This document shows, piece by piece, positions 34,991-43,058 of a stretch of DNA of 64,000 nucleotides (its first letter is position 1; the number at the start of each line of letters is the position of its first letter). The notes below the pieces were generated by a model. It was not told the origin of the DNA and searched no databases. It saw only the letters and a list, made by a program, of their open reading frames with translations. The position numbers were made by a program, and so were the translations under genes. The stretch is from Streptomyces sp. NBC_01460 (GTDB lineage: Bacteria > Actinomycetota > Actinomycetes > Streptomycetales > Streptomycetaceae): assembly GCF_036227405.1 (NCBI RefSeq), contig NZ_CP109473.1, positions 1,054,001 through 1,118,000 of the forward strand, written 5' to 3'.

Positions 34991-35413
34991 TCAGCCCAGG
35001 AAGCTCAGCCGCACCGTCCGCTCCGCATTGTCCACGTTCGTGTCCACCAAGCACACCGACTGCCACGTCCCCAGCTCCAGTTGCCCCCCGATCACCGGCA
35101 AAGTGGCGTGCGGCGGCACCAGGGCGGGGAGCACGTGGTCGCGGCCGTGGCCCGGGCTGCCGTGGCGGTGGCGCCAGCGGTCGTCGGCCGGGAGCAGGGT
35201 CTGCAGGGCGGTGAGGAGGTCGTCGTCGCTGCCGGCCCCGGTCTCCAGGATCGCGATTCCGGCAGTGGCGTGGGGGACGAAGATGTTGAGCAGGCCGTCT
35301 CTGCCGTGCGCGGTGCGGGCGAGGAACCGCGCGCAGTCCTCGGTCAGGTCCATGACCGTCTCGGTCCGTCCCGTGGTGACGCTCAGCAGGTGCGTGGTGA
35401 AGGTGTCGGGCAT
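34991..35413 (-). CDS. YjbQ-family protein (UPF0047, thiamine phosphate synthase-like)
   Basis: The protein has 140 residues from ATG 35413. Family hallmarks are NIFVPHATAGIAILE, HRHGSPGHGRDHVLPALVP, HATLPVIGGQLELGTWQSVC, LVDTNVDNAERTVRLSFLG. YjbQ proteins are small trimeric beta-barrel proteins with a metal-binding histidine cluster and weak thiamine-phosphate-synthase activity in E. coli. The gene reads towards the recombinase remnant and its last 60 bases are duplicated at 11136-11196. The flavoprotein gene starts divergently 73 bp away. Confidence 0.9.
   Translation of the reverse strand: MPDTFTTHLLSVTTGRTETVMDLTEDCARFLARTAHGRDGLLNIFVPHATAGIAILETGAGSDDDLLTALQTLLPADDRWRHRHGSPGHGRDHVLPALVPPHATLPVIGGQLELGTWQSVCLVDTNVDNAERTVRLSFLG
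35018..35050. repeat. Direct repeat, right copy (putative att site)
   Basis: This is the partner of 11163-11195 within the 3' end of the intact YjbQ-family gene: 22 identical bases, one mismatch, 10 identical. The distance between copies is about 23.9 kb and the orientation is the same. Confidence 0.75.
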
Positions 35414-35486
35414 GGGCCCATTCTCCCGCCGTCCGGGCACGTCCCGCCCCGGGAAGATCCGGAGCCCCGCCAGGGTTGGTAGAAGC

Positions 35487-36563
35487 GTGAACGACTTCGG
35501 GACGCGCGAACTGGACGTGGTGGTCATCGGCGCCGGGCAGGCGGGCCTGTCCGCCGCCTACCATCTGCGGCGCGCCGGCCTCGGGCCCGACCGGGACTTC
35601 GTGGTGCTGGACCACGCGCCCCGGCCGGGTGGCGCCTGGCAGTTCCGCTGGCCCTCACTCACGTACGGCAAGGTGCACGGCATGCACTCCCTGCCCGGTA
35701 TGGAGCTGACGGGCGCCGACGACAGCCGCCCCTCGTCCGAGGTGATCGGCGCGTACTTCGACGCGTACGAGAGGCGCTTCGACCTGCGCGTGCACCGCCC
35801 GGTCGAGGTGAGCGCCGTGCGCGAGGGCGACGGTGGGCGGCTGCTCGTCGAGACCTCCGAGGGTGCGTACGCCACCCGCGCGCTGATCAACGCCACAGGT
35901 ACCTGGGACCGGCCGTTCTGGCCGCGCTATCCGGGCCAGGAGACCTTCAGGGGCCGGCAGTTGCACACGGCGGACTATCCGGGGCCGGACGGGTTCGCGG
36001 GCCTTCGCGTGATCGTGGTCGGCGGTGGCGCGTCCGGGACCCAGCACCTGATGGAGCTCGCCGGGACGGCCTCCGAGACGTACTGGGTGACGCGGCGGCC
36101 CCCGGTGTTCCGGGAGGGGCCGTTCAGCGAGGACCAGGGCCGGGCCGCGGTGGCCATGGTGGAGGAGCGCGTACGCCGGGGGCTCCCTCCGCAGAGCGTG
36201 GTGAGCGTGACCGGGCTCCCGCTCAACGACGCCGTGCGCCGCGCTCGCGAGCAGGGGATCCTCGACCGGCTTCCCATGTTCGAGCGGATCACCCCGGGCG
36301 GGGTGGCCTGGCCCGACGGCAGCACGGTGGACGCCGACGTGATCCTCTGGGCGACCGGCTTCCGCGCCGCCGTCGATCACCTGGCACCCCTGAGACTCCG
36401 CGAGCCGGGCGGCGGCATCCGCGTCGAGGACACGAGGTCGGTGCGGGACGCACGCGTGCACCTGGTCGGGTACGGCCCCTCCGCGAGCACGATCGGCGCG
36501 AACCGGGCCGGCCGGGCGGCGGTCCGCTCGGTCACCCGCCTGCTGGACCGCGTGCCCGTCTGA
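35487..36563 (+). CDS. FAD-dependent monooxygenase / flavoprotein oxidoreductase
   Basis: GTG 35487 gives 358 residues. The FAD dinucleotide site VVVIGAGQAGLSAAYHL is at about 9-25, a second Rossmann motif for NAD(P)H (VIVVGGGASGTQHL) at about 173, and the ATGFRAA signature near 292. WQFRWPSLTYGKVHGMHSLP is seen in YhhW/CzcO-like flavoprotein monooxygenases. This layout fits the trimethylamine-monooxygenase/CzcO group; substrate unknown. The start is leftmost in a frame open from 34947, and upstream sequence is antisense to the YjbQ-family gene. Confidence 0.85.
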   Translation: MNDFGTRELDVVVIGAGQAGLSAAYHLRRAGLGPDRDFVVLDHAPRPGGAWQFRWPSLTYGKVHGMHSLPGMELTGADDSRPSSEVIGAYFDAYERRFDLRVHRPVEVSAVREGDGGRLLVETSEGAYATRALINATGTWDRPFWPRYPGQETFRGRQLHTADYPGPDGFAGLRVIVVGGGASGTQHLMELAGTASETYWVTRRPPVFREGPFSEDQGRAAVAMVEERVRRGLPPQSVVSVTGLPLNDAVRRAREQGILDRLPMFERITPGGVAWPDGSTVDADVILWATGFRAAVDHLAPLRLREPGGGIRVEDTRSVRDARVHLVGYGPSASTIGANRAGRAAVRSVTRLLDRVPV

Positions 36564-36633
36564 GACCGATGGACCTCCTGACCGACCTGCTTACCGTCGT
36601 CGTCCACTTCGTGAGTTGACTCGTCCGACCGTC

Positions 36634-37344
36634 TCAGCACCCCGGCAGCACCGCCGCTCCCCGTCCCACGGGTGCGGCGGCGCTGCCGTGCGTCCGTGTC
36701 TCAACCCCGGGGCCCCTGAGAGCGGGGCCGGTGAACGGGGGCAGGCTCGCGAAGGACGGGTCCGGGGTGACCGCCTCCGCGAGGGCGTCGAGCGTGCGAC
36801 GTACCCGGGTGAGCGGGTGGCCGGGGAACTCCGCGTCCCACCGGGCGTGGTCGGCCGCGTGGAAAGGGAGGCCACCCTGCACATCGGGGGCCTAGGGGTG
36901 CGGCCGGACGTACGCCTCGGGGCCGACCTGGGCCATGACCACGGCCTCCCGCGTCCCTGTCGTCCCGCGTTCGGGAGCCTGGATCTTCACCACGGTGCTG
37001 CACTCCTGGCGGGGCACCGTGAAACTGCCGATGAACACCTACCCATGGGCCTGGTGGGGCAGCGGCAGCTTGAGTATCTGCCGCAGCGCGGGCAGCTCAC
37101 CGAGCCTCTTCACCAATGCCTCGATGAGTCCGCCGCCCGCCTGCGCCGTCCAGTGGGTGAGGGTCTCGCGTAGCGCGGGGCCCTCGTCCAGTGCGGCCGG
37201 AAGGTCCGGTGGCAGGTCGAAGCAGTGCACCGACAGCACATCACCGTCGTCATTCGTCCAGGCGTCGATCCGGTCGTCCAGGGGCCATTCGCCTGAATCC
37301 GGGGAGTTGTACCCCCGAGCAGTGCTCTCATGGGTGGCGATCAT
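36634..37344 (-). pseudogene. Conserved hypothetical gene interrupted by two in-frame TAG codons
   Basis: From ATG 37344 the frame encodes DDRIDAWTNDDGDVLSVHCF, LPPDLPAALDEGPALRETL, then TAG at 37041-37039. The same frame continues VFIGSFTVPRQECSTVVKIQ, APERGTTGTREAVVMAQVGP to a second TAG (36894-36892). It then reads LPFHAADHARWDAEFPGHPL, TRVRRTLDALAEAVTPDPSF to TGA at 36634. All three pieces are clean coding sequence in one frame with no indel, about 236 codons in total. Both stops could come from CAG. I take it as a recently inactivated gene; amber readthrough is the less likely alternative. Function unknown. Confidence 0.7.
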
Positions 37345-37382
37345 GCCGGACCTCCGTGCCGCTCCGCAGCCGGGTCGACGCT

Positions 37383-39188
37383 TCAGGTCGCGACGGGGGC
37401 CGGCTGGCTGTCGCCGTGGATCAGGGCGGCGTAGCGCCCGCCCTGGGCGAGCAGTTCCTCGTGCGTTCCGCGCTCGGCCGCGCGGCCGTCGTCCAGGACG
37501 ACGATCTGGTCCGCGTCCCGGACGGTGGAGAGCCGGTGCGCGATGGTCAGGGTGGTACGGCCCTTCGACAGGGCGTCGATGGCTTGCTGTACAGCGTGTT
37601 CCGTACGGGTGTCCAGGGCGCTGGTCGCCTCGTCGAGGATCAGCACCGGCGGGTCCCGGAGGATCGTCCGGGCAATGGCCAGCCTCTGCTTCTCACCGCC
37701 CGAGAACCGGTACCCGCGTTCGCCGACGAGGGTGTCGTAGCCGTCGGGCAGCCCGGCGATGTGCGCGTGGATCTGCGCGGTGCGGGCCGCGGCCTCGATC
37801 TCCTCGTCGGTGGCGTCCGGTTTGGCGAAGCGGAGGTTCTCGGCGACCGAGGCGTGGAAGAGGTAGGTCTCCTGGGAGACCACGCCGACGGCCCGGGCGA
37901 GGGTGTCGAAGTCCAGGTCGCGGACATCGACCCCGTCGATCGTGACCCTGCCCCCGGTGACGTCGTACAGCCGCGGAACCAGGTAGCTGAGCGTGGACTT
38001 ACCCGATCCGGTGGGGCCGACCACGGCCAGGCTGTTCCCCGCGGGCACGGTCACGTCGATGCCGCTCAGGGTCGGGCCGCTCTTCGCGTCGTAGGCGAAG
38101 GTGACGTCCTCGAAGGCGAGGTCGCCGCGGATCTTCTCCAGCCGGACGGGCTTCTCCGGCTCGGTGATGTCCACGTCGAGATCGAGGTACTCGAAGATGC
38201 GCGCGAACAGGGCGAGGGACGTCTGCATCTGCACACCGGTGGAGAGCAGGCTCACGGCCGGCCGGAAGAGGCCCTGCTGGAGCGAGACGAAGGCGACCAG
38301 CGTGCCGATGGAGACGGCTGTGACACCCGACTGGAGGGTGAGGCCGGCCGCCCAGTAGATGACCGCCGGCATGGCGGCCATCACGATCCCGATGGTCGAC
38401 ATCCGCCAGCGCCCGGCCATGCTGGAGCGCACTTCGAGGTCGACCAGGCGCTCCGACTCCTCGGAGAAGGCCTTGGTGAGCGAGTCGGAGCGTCCCATGG
38501 TCCGGCCGAGCAGGATCCCGCTGACCGAGAGTGATTCGGTGACCGTGGCCGCCATCGCGGCCATCTGCTTCTGGCGCTGGGTGGTGATCTTCTTCCGCTC
38601 CCGGCCGACACGACGGCTGATCCAGACGAAGACCGGCAGCAGGAGGAGCGAGACGACGGTGAGCCGCCAGTCCAGCGCGAGCATGGCGACCACGGTGGCG
38701 ACGACGGAGGTGAGGTTGGAGACCAGGGAGGTAGCCGTGGAGGTGACCGTCGCCTGCATCCCGCCGATGTCGTTGGCGATGCGGGACTGGACCTCACCGG
38801 TGCGGGTCCGGGTGAAGAAGGCGAGCGGCATCCGCTGCAGCTGGGTGTAGACGGCGGTGCGCAGGTCGTGCATGACGCGCTGGCCGACCGTCGTGGAGAT
38901 CAGGGTCTGCAGGACACCGAAGACGCTGTTCATCACGGCGGTGAGGATCATGCCGAGCGCGAGCAGCGTGAGCAGCCCCGTGCGCCCCTGGGGGATCGCG
39001 GTGTCCAGGATCTCGCGCAGCAGGAACGGTGAGGCGACCGACACGAGCGAGGACGCGCCGACCAGCAGCCCCACCACGGTGAGTCTGGCGCGGTAGGGGC
39101 GGAAGAGCCTGAAGATGCGGCGCAGCTCGGCGGGTGGCTGCCCGGTGTCTGACGCCGGCGGTGTCCAGTCGGGTTCGTCGGGTTTCAT
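37383..39188 (-). CDS. ABC exporter (fused membrane and ATPase domains)
   Basis: The protein has 601 residues, with AAGGAG before ATG 39188. Six membrane helices span about 30-320 (TVVGLLVGASSLVSVASPFL, SLVSNLTSVVATVVAMLAL). The ATPase domain is at about 355-595: Walker A GPTGSGKST, Q-loop VVSQETYLF, signature FSGGEKQRLAIARTI, Walker B VLILDEATSALD, H-loop IAHRLST. All motifs are intact, so a homodimeric exporter is expected. It is divergent from a MarR regulator, which suggests drug or lipid export under its control. Confidence 0.92.
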   Translation of the reverse strand: MKPDEPDWTPPASDTGQPPAELRRIFRLFRPYRARLTVVGLLVGASSLVSVASPFLLREILDTAIPQGRTGLLTLLALGMILTAVMNSVFGVLQTLISTTVGQRVMHDLRTAVYTQLQRMPLAFFTRTRTGEVQSRIANDIGGMQATVTSTATSLVSNLTSVVATVVAMLALDWRLTVVSLLLLPVFVWISRRVGRERKKITTQRQKQMAAMAATVTESLSVSGILLGRTMGRSDSLTKAFSEESERLVDLEVRSSMAGRWRMSTIGIVMAAMPAVIYWAAGLTLQSGVTAVSIGTLVAFVSLQQGLFRPAVSLLSTGVQMQTSLALFARIFEYLDLDVDITEPEKPVRLEKIRGDLAFEDVTFAYDAKSGPTLSGIDVTVPAGNSLAVVGPTGSGKSTLSYLVPRLYDVTGGRVTIDGVDVRDLDFDTLARAVGVVSQETYLFHASVAENLRFAKPDATDEEIEAAARTAQIHAHIAGLPDGYDTLVGERGYRFSGGEKQRLAIARTILRDPPVLILDEATSALDTRTEHAVQQAIDALSKGRTTLTIAHRLSTVRDADQIVVLDDGRAAERGTHEELLAQGGRYAALIHGDSQPAPVAT

Positions 39189-39220
39189 GAGCTCCTTCGA
39201 GCGTGTGCGGTGGAAGGGGT

Positions 39221-39256
39221 GCGGGGCGTGCGGGGCGTGCGGGGCGTGCGGGACGG
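39221..39256. repeat. 9-bp tandem repeats upstream of the ABC exporter
   Basis: Three perfect copies of GCGGGGCGT (39221-39247) and a fourth degenerate copy (39248-39256) lie in the 5' untranslated region of the exporter. Confidence 0.85.
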
Positions 39257-39315
39257 CCCTCGCGGCCGACGGGCCTTCGGAGTCCGGCCCACGAGCCGCT
39301 TTGGGGAGCCTAGCT

Positions 39316-39338
39316 CATTGTTACCTCTATTCACAATG
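39316..39338. promoter_or_regulatory. MarR operator between regulator and exporter
   Basis: The dyad CATTGT-N11-ACAATG (39316-39338) sits in an AT-rich patch between the two divergent starts. It would overlap the -35 region of the MarR gene promoter (-10-like TATTGT at 39352-39357). Confidence 0.7.
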
Positions 39339-39363
39339 AACCAGGTCCTGATATTGTTCCCGT

Positions 39364-39810
39364 ATGGACTCCCCCGACTCCGATGGCATGCTGGCCGAGC
39401 AGTTGCTGCGGCTCACCCGCAGGCTTCAGCGCATCCAGGGCCGGCAGCTGGAGCCGATAGGCATCACCCCGGCCCAGTTCCGCCTGCTGCGCACGACCGC
39501 GCACTACGACGGTCCGCCCCGGATGGCCGATCTCGCCGAGCGGCTGGACGTCGTCCCGCGCGCGGTGACGACCCTGGTCGACGGCCTGGAGGCGAGCGGC
39601 CGGGTGCGCCGTGCCCCGGATCCGACCAATCGCAGGGTGATCCGGATCGAGATCACCGAGGAGGGCCGGGCGGTGCTCCGTTCGATGCGCGACGCGCGGA
39701 AGGCAGCCGCGGAGGAGATCCTGGCTCCATTGACCGCCGAACAGCGTGAGGTGCTCGGCGGGCTGCTCACCGCTCTGGTCGACGGGATGCCGGAGCGCCG
39801 CCGCTGCTGA
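39364..39810 (+). CDS. MarR-family transcriptional regulator
   Basis: The protein has 148 residues. The winged helix is visible: PAQFRLLRTTAHYDGPPRMA, LAERLDVVPRAVTTLVDGLE, ASGRVRRAPDPTNRRVIRIE, with the D-x-R-N/D-R-R wing. The -10-like TATTGT ends six bases before ATG 39364 and there is no ribosome site, so the mRNA is probably leaderless. It is divergent from the ABC exporter with a palindrome in between, and probably represses both. Confidence 0.9.
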   Translation: MDSPDSDGMLAEQLLRLTRRLQRIQGRQLEPIGITPAQFRLLRTTAHYDGPPRMADLAERLDVVPRAVTTLVDGLEASGRVRRAPDPTNRRVIRIEITEEGRAVLRSMRDARKAAAEEILAPLTAEQREVLGGLLTALVDGMPERRRC

Positions 39811-39856
39811 GGCACGCGGTGCGGCCACCGCACCGCACCGTCGAGGGGATCCTGAC

Positions 39857-42799
39857 ATGCCGCTGCTGGAGCCGAAGCCGGAAGCCCTGCGCCCGCGTAC
39901 GGCACGGACGCCGCCCCCCGATCGGGTGCCGGACTCGAAGGCGTCGGGGACCCCGGCGGAGCTGCGGGCCGGTCTGACGGCCCTGCTCGGTCCCGAGAAA
40001 GTGCTGTGGAAGGTGTCCGACCTGGTGCGGTACGCCTCGGACGCCAGCCCCTACCGCTTCCTCCCGCAGGTCGTGCTGGTCCCGGAGGACCTCGACGACA
40101 TCTCGGCCATCCTCTCCTACGCGCACGGCAACGGCCGGGGCGTCGTCTTCCGGGCCGCCGGCACCAGCCTCAACGGGCAGGCGCAGGGTGAGGACATCCT
40201 CGTCGACGTACGCCGGCACTGGACGGGGATCGAGGTCCTGGACGACGGCGCACGGGCCAGGATCCGGCCCGGTACCACTGTCATGCGCGCCAACGCCGCC
40301 CTCGCCCGGCACGGCCGGATCCTGGGGCCCGACCCCGCCAGTGCCATCGCCTGCACCATCGGCGGGGTCGTGGCGAACAACGCCTCGGGGATGACCGCGG
40401 GGATCACCAGGAACTCGTACCGTACGGTCTCCTCGCTGACCTTCGTCCTGCCGAGCGGCACCGTGGTCGACACGGGTGAACCGGGCGCCGACGAGCTGCT
40501 GCGTCACGCGGAACCGCACCTGTGCGACGAGCTGCTGGCCCTCAAGGCGGAGATCGAGGCCGATGAGCGGCTCACCGCGCGGATCCGCGCCAAGTACGAG
40601 ATCAAGAACACCAACGGCTACCGCCTCGACGCGTTCCTCGACGGATCGACACCCGTGGAGATCCTCCGGGGCCTGATGGTCGGCTCCGAGGGCACGTTCG
40701 GTTTCATCTCGGAGGTCGTCTTCGACACGCTTCCCCTGGACCGCCGGGTCTCCTCCGCGCTGCTGTTCTTCCCTTCGCTCACCGCGGCGGCGGCAGCGGT
40801 ACCACGGTTCAACGAGGCGGGAGCGACGGCCGTCGAGCTGATGGACGGCAACACCCTGCGCGCCTCGGTCCGGGTCGACGGTGTCCCCTCCGACTGGGCG
40901 GCGCTCCCCCTGGGGACGACAGCGCTCCTGGTGGAGTTCCGTGCCCCGGACGAGAGTGCGCTGGCCGCCTGCGAACGGGTGGCGGCCTCGGTCGTCGCCG
41001 ACCTCGATCTGGTCGCTCCGGCCGTCTCCGTCACCAACGCGTTCACCCGGGACGCCGCCACCGTCTCCGGCTACTGGAAGGCGCGCAAGGCGTTCGTCAC
41101 CGCCGTCGGCGGCTCCCGCCCCTCGGGCACGACCCTGATCACCGAGGACTTCGCCGTTCCGCCGTCCAGGCTCTCGGAGGCCTGCGAGGCGCTGCTCGCC
41201 CTGCAGGCGGTCCACGGCTTCGACGCCGCCGTCGCAGGCCACGCGGCGCACGGAAACCTGCACTTCCTGCTCGCCTTCGACGCCGCGAACCCGGCCGATG
41301 TCGACCGGTACGCCGCGTTCATGGACGAGTTCTGCACACTCGTCGTCGACCGGTTCGACGGGTCGCTGAAGGCGGAGCACGCCACCGGACGCAACATCGC
41401 ACCGTTCCTGGAACGGGAGTGGGGCCCCACGGCGACGGAGCTGATGTGGCGTACGAAGCAGGCCATCGACCCCGACGGGGTGCTGGCACCCCGGATCGTG
41501 CTCGACCGGGACCCGAAGGCACATCTGCGCGGGCTCAAGACCATTCCCAAGATCGAACCGGTCGCCGACCCCTGCATCGAGTGCGGCTTCTGCGAGCCGA
41601 CCTGCCCGAGCGAGGACCTGACCACGACACCGCGTCAACGGATCGTGCTGCGCCGGGAGATGATGCGGCAGCAGCCAGGCTCGCCGGTGGAGTCAGGACT
41701 GCTGGACGCCTACGGCTACGACGCGGTCGACACCTGTGCGGGTGACTCCACGTGCAAGTTGGCGTGCCCGGTCGGCATCGACACCGGGGCGATGATGAAG
41801 GACTTCCGCCACCATCGGCACTCCCCGCGTGAGGAGCGCGTGGCGGCTCTGACGGCACGGCACTTCAAGGTCGTCGAGGCTTCGGCCCGTGTCGCCCTCG
41901 GTGTGGCCGGACTCGTCACACGCCACGCCGGTGACCGGCTGCTCGAGGCCGTGACGCGGATCGCCCGCAAGGCGGTGGACCCGGATCTGGTGCCCGAATG
42001 GCTGCCGGAGATCCCCGGAGCCGCCTCCCGCTCCCTGCCGCCGACCACCCGGGCGGGTGCGAGCGCCGTCTACTACCCGGCCTGTGTGAACCGCATCTTC
42101 ACCGGCCCGGCGGATGCGGGAGCGCTGTCCCTCGCCGAGTCCGTCGTCTCCTTGTCCGCGCGGGCGGGCAGGCCCGTGTGGATCCCCGAGGACGTGGCCG
42201 GGACCTGCTGCGCGACGATCTGGCACTCCAAGGGGTACGACACCGCCAACGCGGTGATGGCCAACCGCATCGTGGAGGCCGCCTGGGGCTGGACAGCGGG
42301 CGGCTCGCTTCCTCTGGTCGTCGACGCGTCGTCGTGCACCCTGGGCCTGGCGCACGAGGTCGTGCCCTACCTCACCGAGGACAACCGCGCGCTGCACCGG
42401 GAGTTGAAGGTCGTCGACTCGCTGGTGTGGGCCGCCGACGAGCTGCTCCCCTCGCTGACCGTGTTCCGCAGGACGGATTCCGCCGTCCTGCACCCCACCT
42501 GCTCGATGGAGCATCTGGGTGACGTGGCACAGCTGCGTACGGTGGCCGAGGCGTGTGCCGAGGAGGTCGTCGTGCCGGACGACGCGGGCTGCTGCGGGTT
42601 CGCCGGGGACCGGGGCATGCTGCACAAGGAGCTCACCGACTCGGCGACCGCCAAGGAGGCTGCGGAGGTCAACACCCGGGAGTACGACGCCTATCTGTCG
42701 GCGAACCGGATGTGCGAGATCGGGATGGACCGGGCGACCGGACACCGCTACCACTCGGCGCTCATCGAACTCGAGCGCGCGACCCGGCCCGTCCTCTGA
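39857..42799 (+). CDS. FAD/4Fe-4S D-lactate-dehydrogenase-like oxidoreductase (three domains)
   Basis: ATG 39857 gives 980 residues. Residues about 45-260 are an FAD_binding_4 domain (PQVVLVPEDLDDISAILSYA, RAAGTSLNGQAQGEDILVD). Residues about 290-550 are FAD-oxidase_C (MVGSEGTFGFISEVVFDTL, GHAAHGNLHFLLAF). Then come two 4Fe-4S clusters (CIECGFCEPTCPS about 575; C-x-x-DSTCKLACPVG about 635). The C-terminal half has two CCG domains (YYPACVNRIF, GTCCATIWHSKG, HPTCSMEHLG, DDAGCCGFAGDRG). This is the fused Dld/GlpC-type architecture that oxidises D-lactate or a similar 2-hydroxy acid and passes electrons on. It follows the MarR gene by 46 bp. Confidence 0.9.
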   Translation: MPLLEPKPEALRPRTARTPPPDRVPDSKASGTPAELRAGLTALLGPEKVLWKVSDLVRYASDASPYRFLPQVVLVPEDLDDISAILSYAHGNGRGVVFRAAGTSLNGQAQGEDILVDVRRHWTGIEVLDDGARARIRPGTTVMRANAALARHGRILGPDPASAIACTIGGVVANNASGMTAGITRNSYRTVSSLTFVLPSGTVVDTGEPGADELLRHAEPHLCDELLALKAEIEADERLTARIRAKYEIKNTNGYRLDAFLDGSTPVEILRGLMVGSEGTFGFISEVVFDTLPLDRRVSSALLFFPSLTAAAAAVPRFNEAGATAVELMDGNTLRASVRVDGVPSDWAALPLGTTALLVEFRAPDESALAACERVAASVVADLDLVAPAVSVTNAFTRDAATVSGYWKARKAFVTAVGGSRPSGTTLITEDFAVPPSRLSEACEALLALQAVHGFDAAVAGHAAHGNLHFLLAFDAANPADVDRYAAFMDEFCTLVVDRFDGSLKAEHATGRNIAPFLEREWGPTATELMWRTKQAIDPDGVLAPRIVLDRDPKAHLRGLKTIPKIEPVADPCIECGFCEPTCPSEDLTTTPRQRIVLRREMMRQQPGSPVESGLLDAYGYDAVDTCAGDSTCKLACPVGIDTGAMMKDFRHHRHSPREERVAALTARHFKVVEASARVALGVAGLVTRHAGDRLLEAVTRIARKAVDPDLVPEWLPEIPGAASRSLPPTTRAGASAVYYPACVNRIFTGPADAGALSLAESVVSLSARAGRPVWIPEDVAGTCCATIWHSKGYDTANAVMANRIVEAAWGWTAGGSLPLVVDASSCTLGLAHEVVPYLTEDNRALHRELKVVDSLVWAADELLPSLTVFRRTDSAVLHPTCSMEHLGDVAQLRTVAEACAEEVVVPDDAGCCGFAGDRGMLHKELTDSATAKEAAEVNTREYDAYLSANRMCEIGMDRATGHRYHSALIELERATRPVL

Positions 42800-43058
42800 G
42801 CAGGCGGGCGGAGAGCGCGAGAAGACGGAAGGCCAAGACCGCCCGCCCCCTTGGAGCCGGACAACCCGGCCGCACCCGCCACCTCCGGCGTCGCGACGCC
42901 CCGGCCCCGCACCTCCCCTGGAGCGCGGCTGGGATTCCGGAGGCCGGAAATAATCGGTTGCCCCGGACAGGGGCAGGAAGCGAACCTTGCACGGTTTGGT
43001 CCCCCCACTGTTCCATGAGGTCCGCCACGGATCTCCGCTTCCGATTCTTTGGGACGTC

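Noticed and set aside
34611..35615. 334-residue minus-strand frame covering both the YjbQ gene and part of the recombinase
   Set aside because: Only its last 95 residues are real (recombinase catalytic domain); the rest is an out-of-frame shadow of the YjbQ-family gene.
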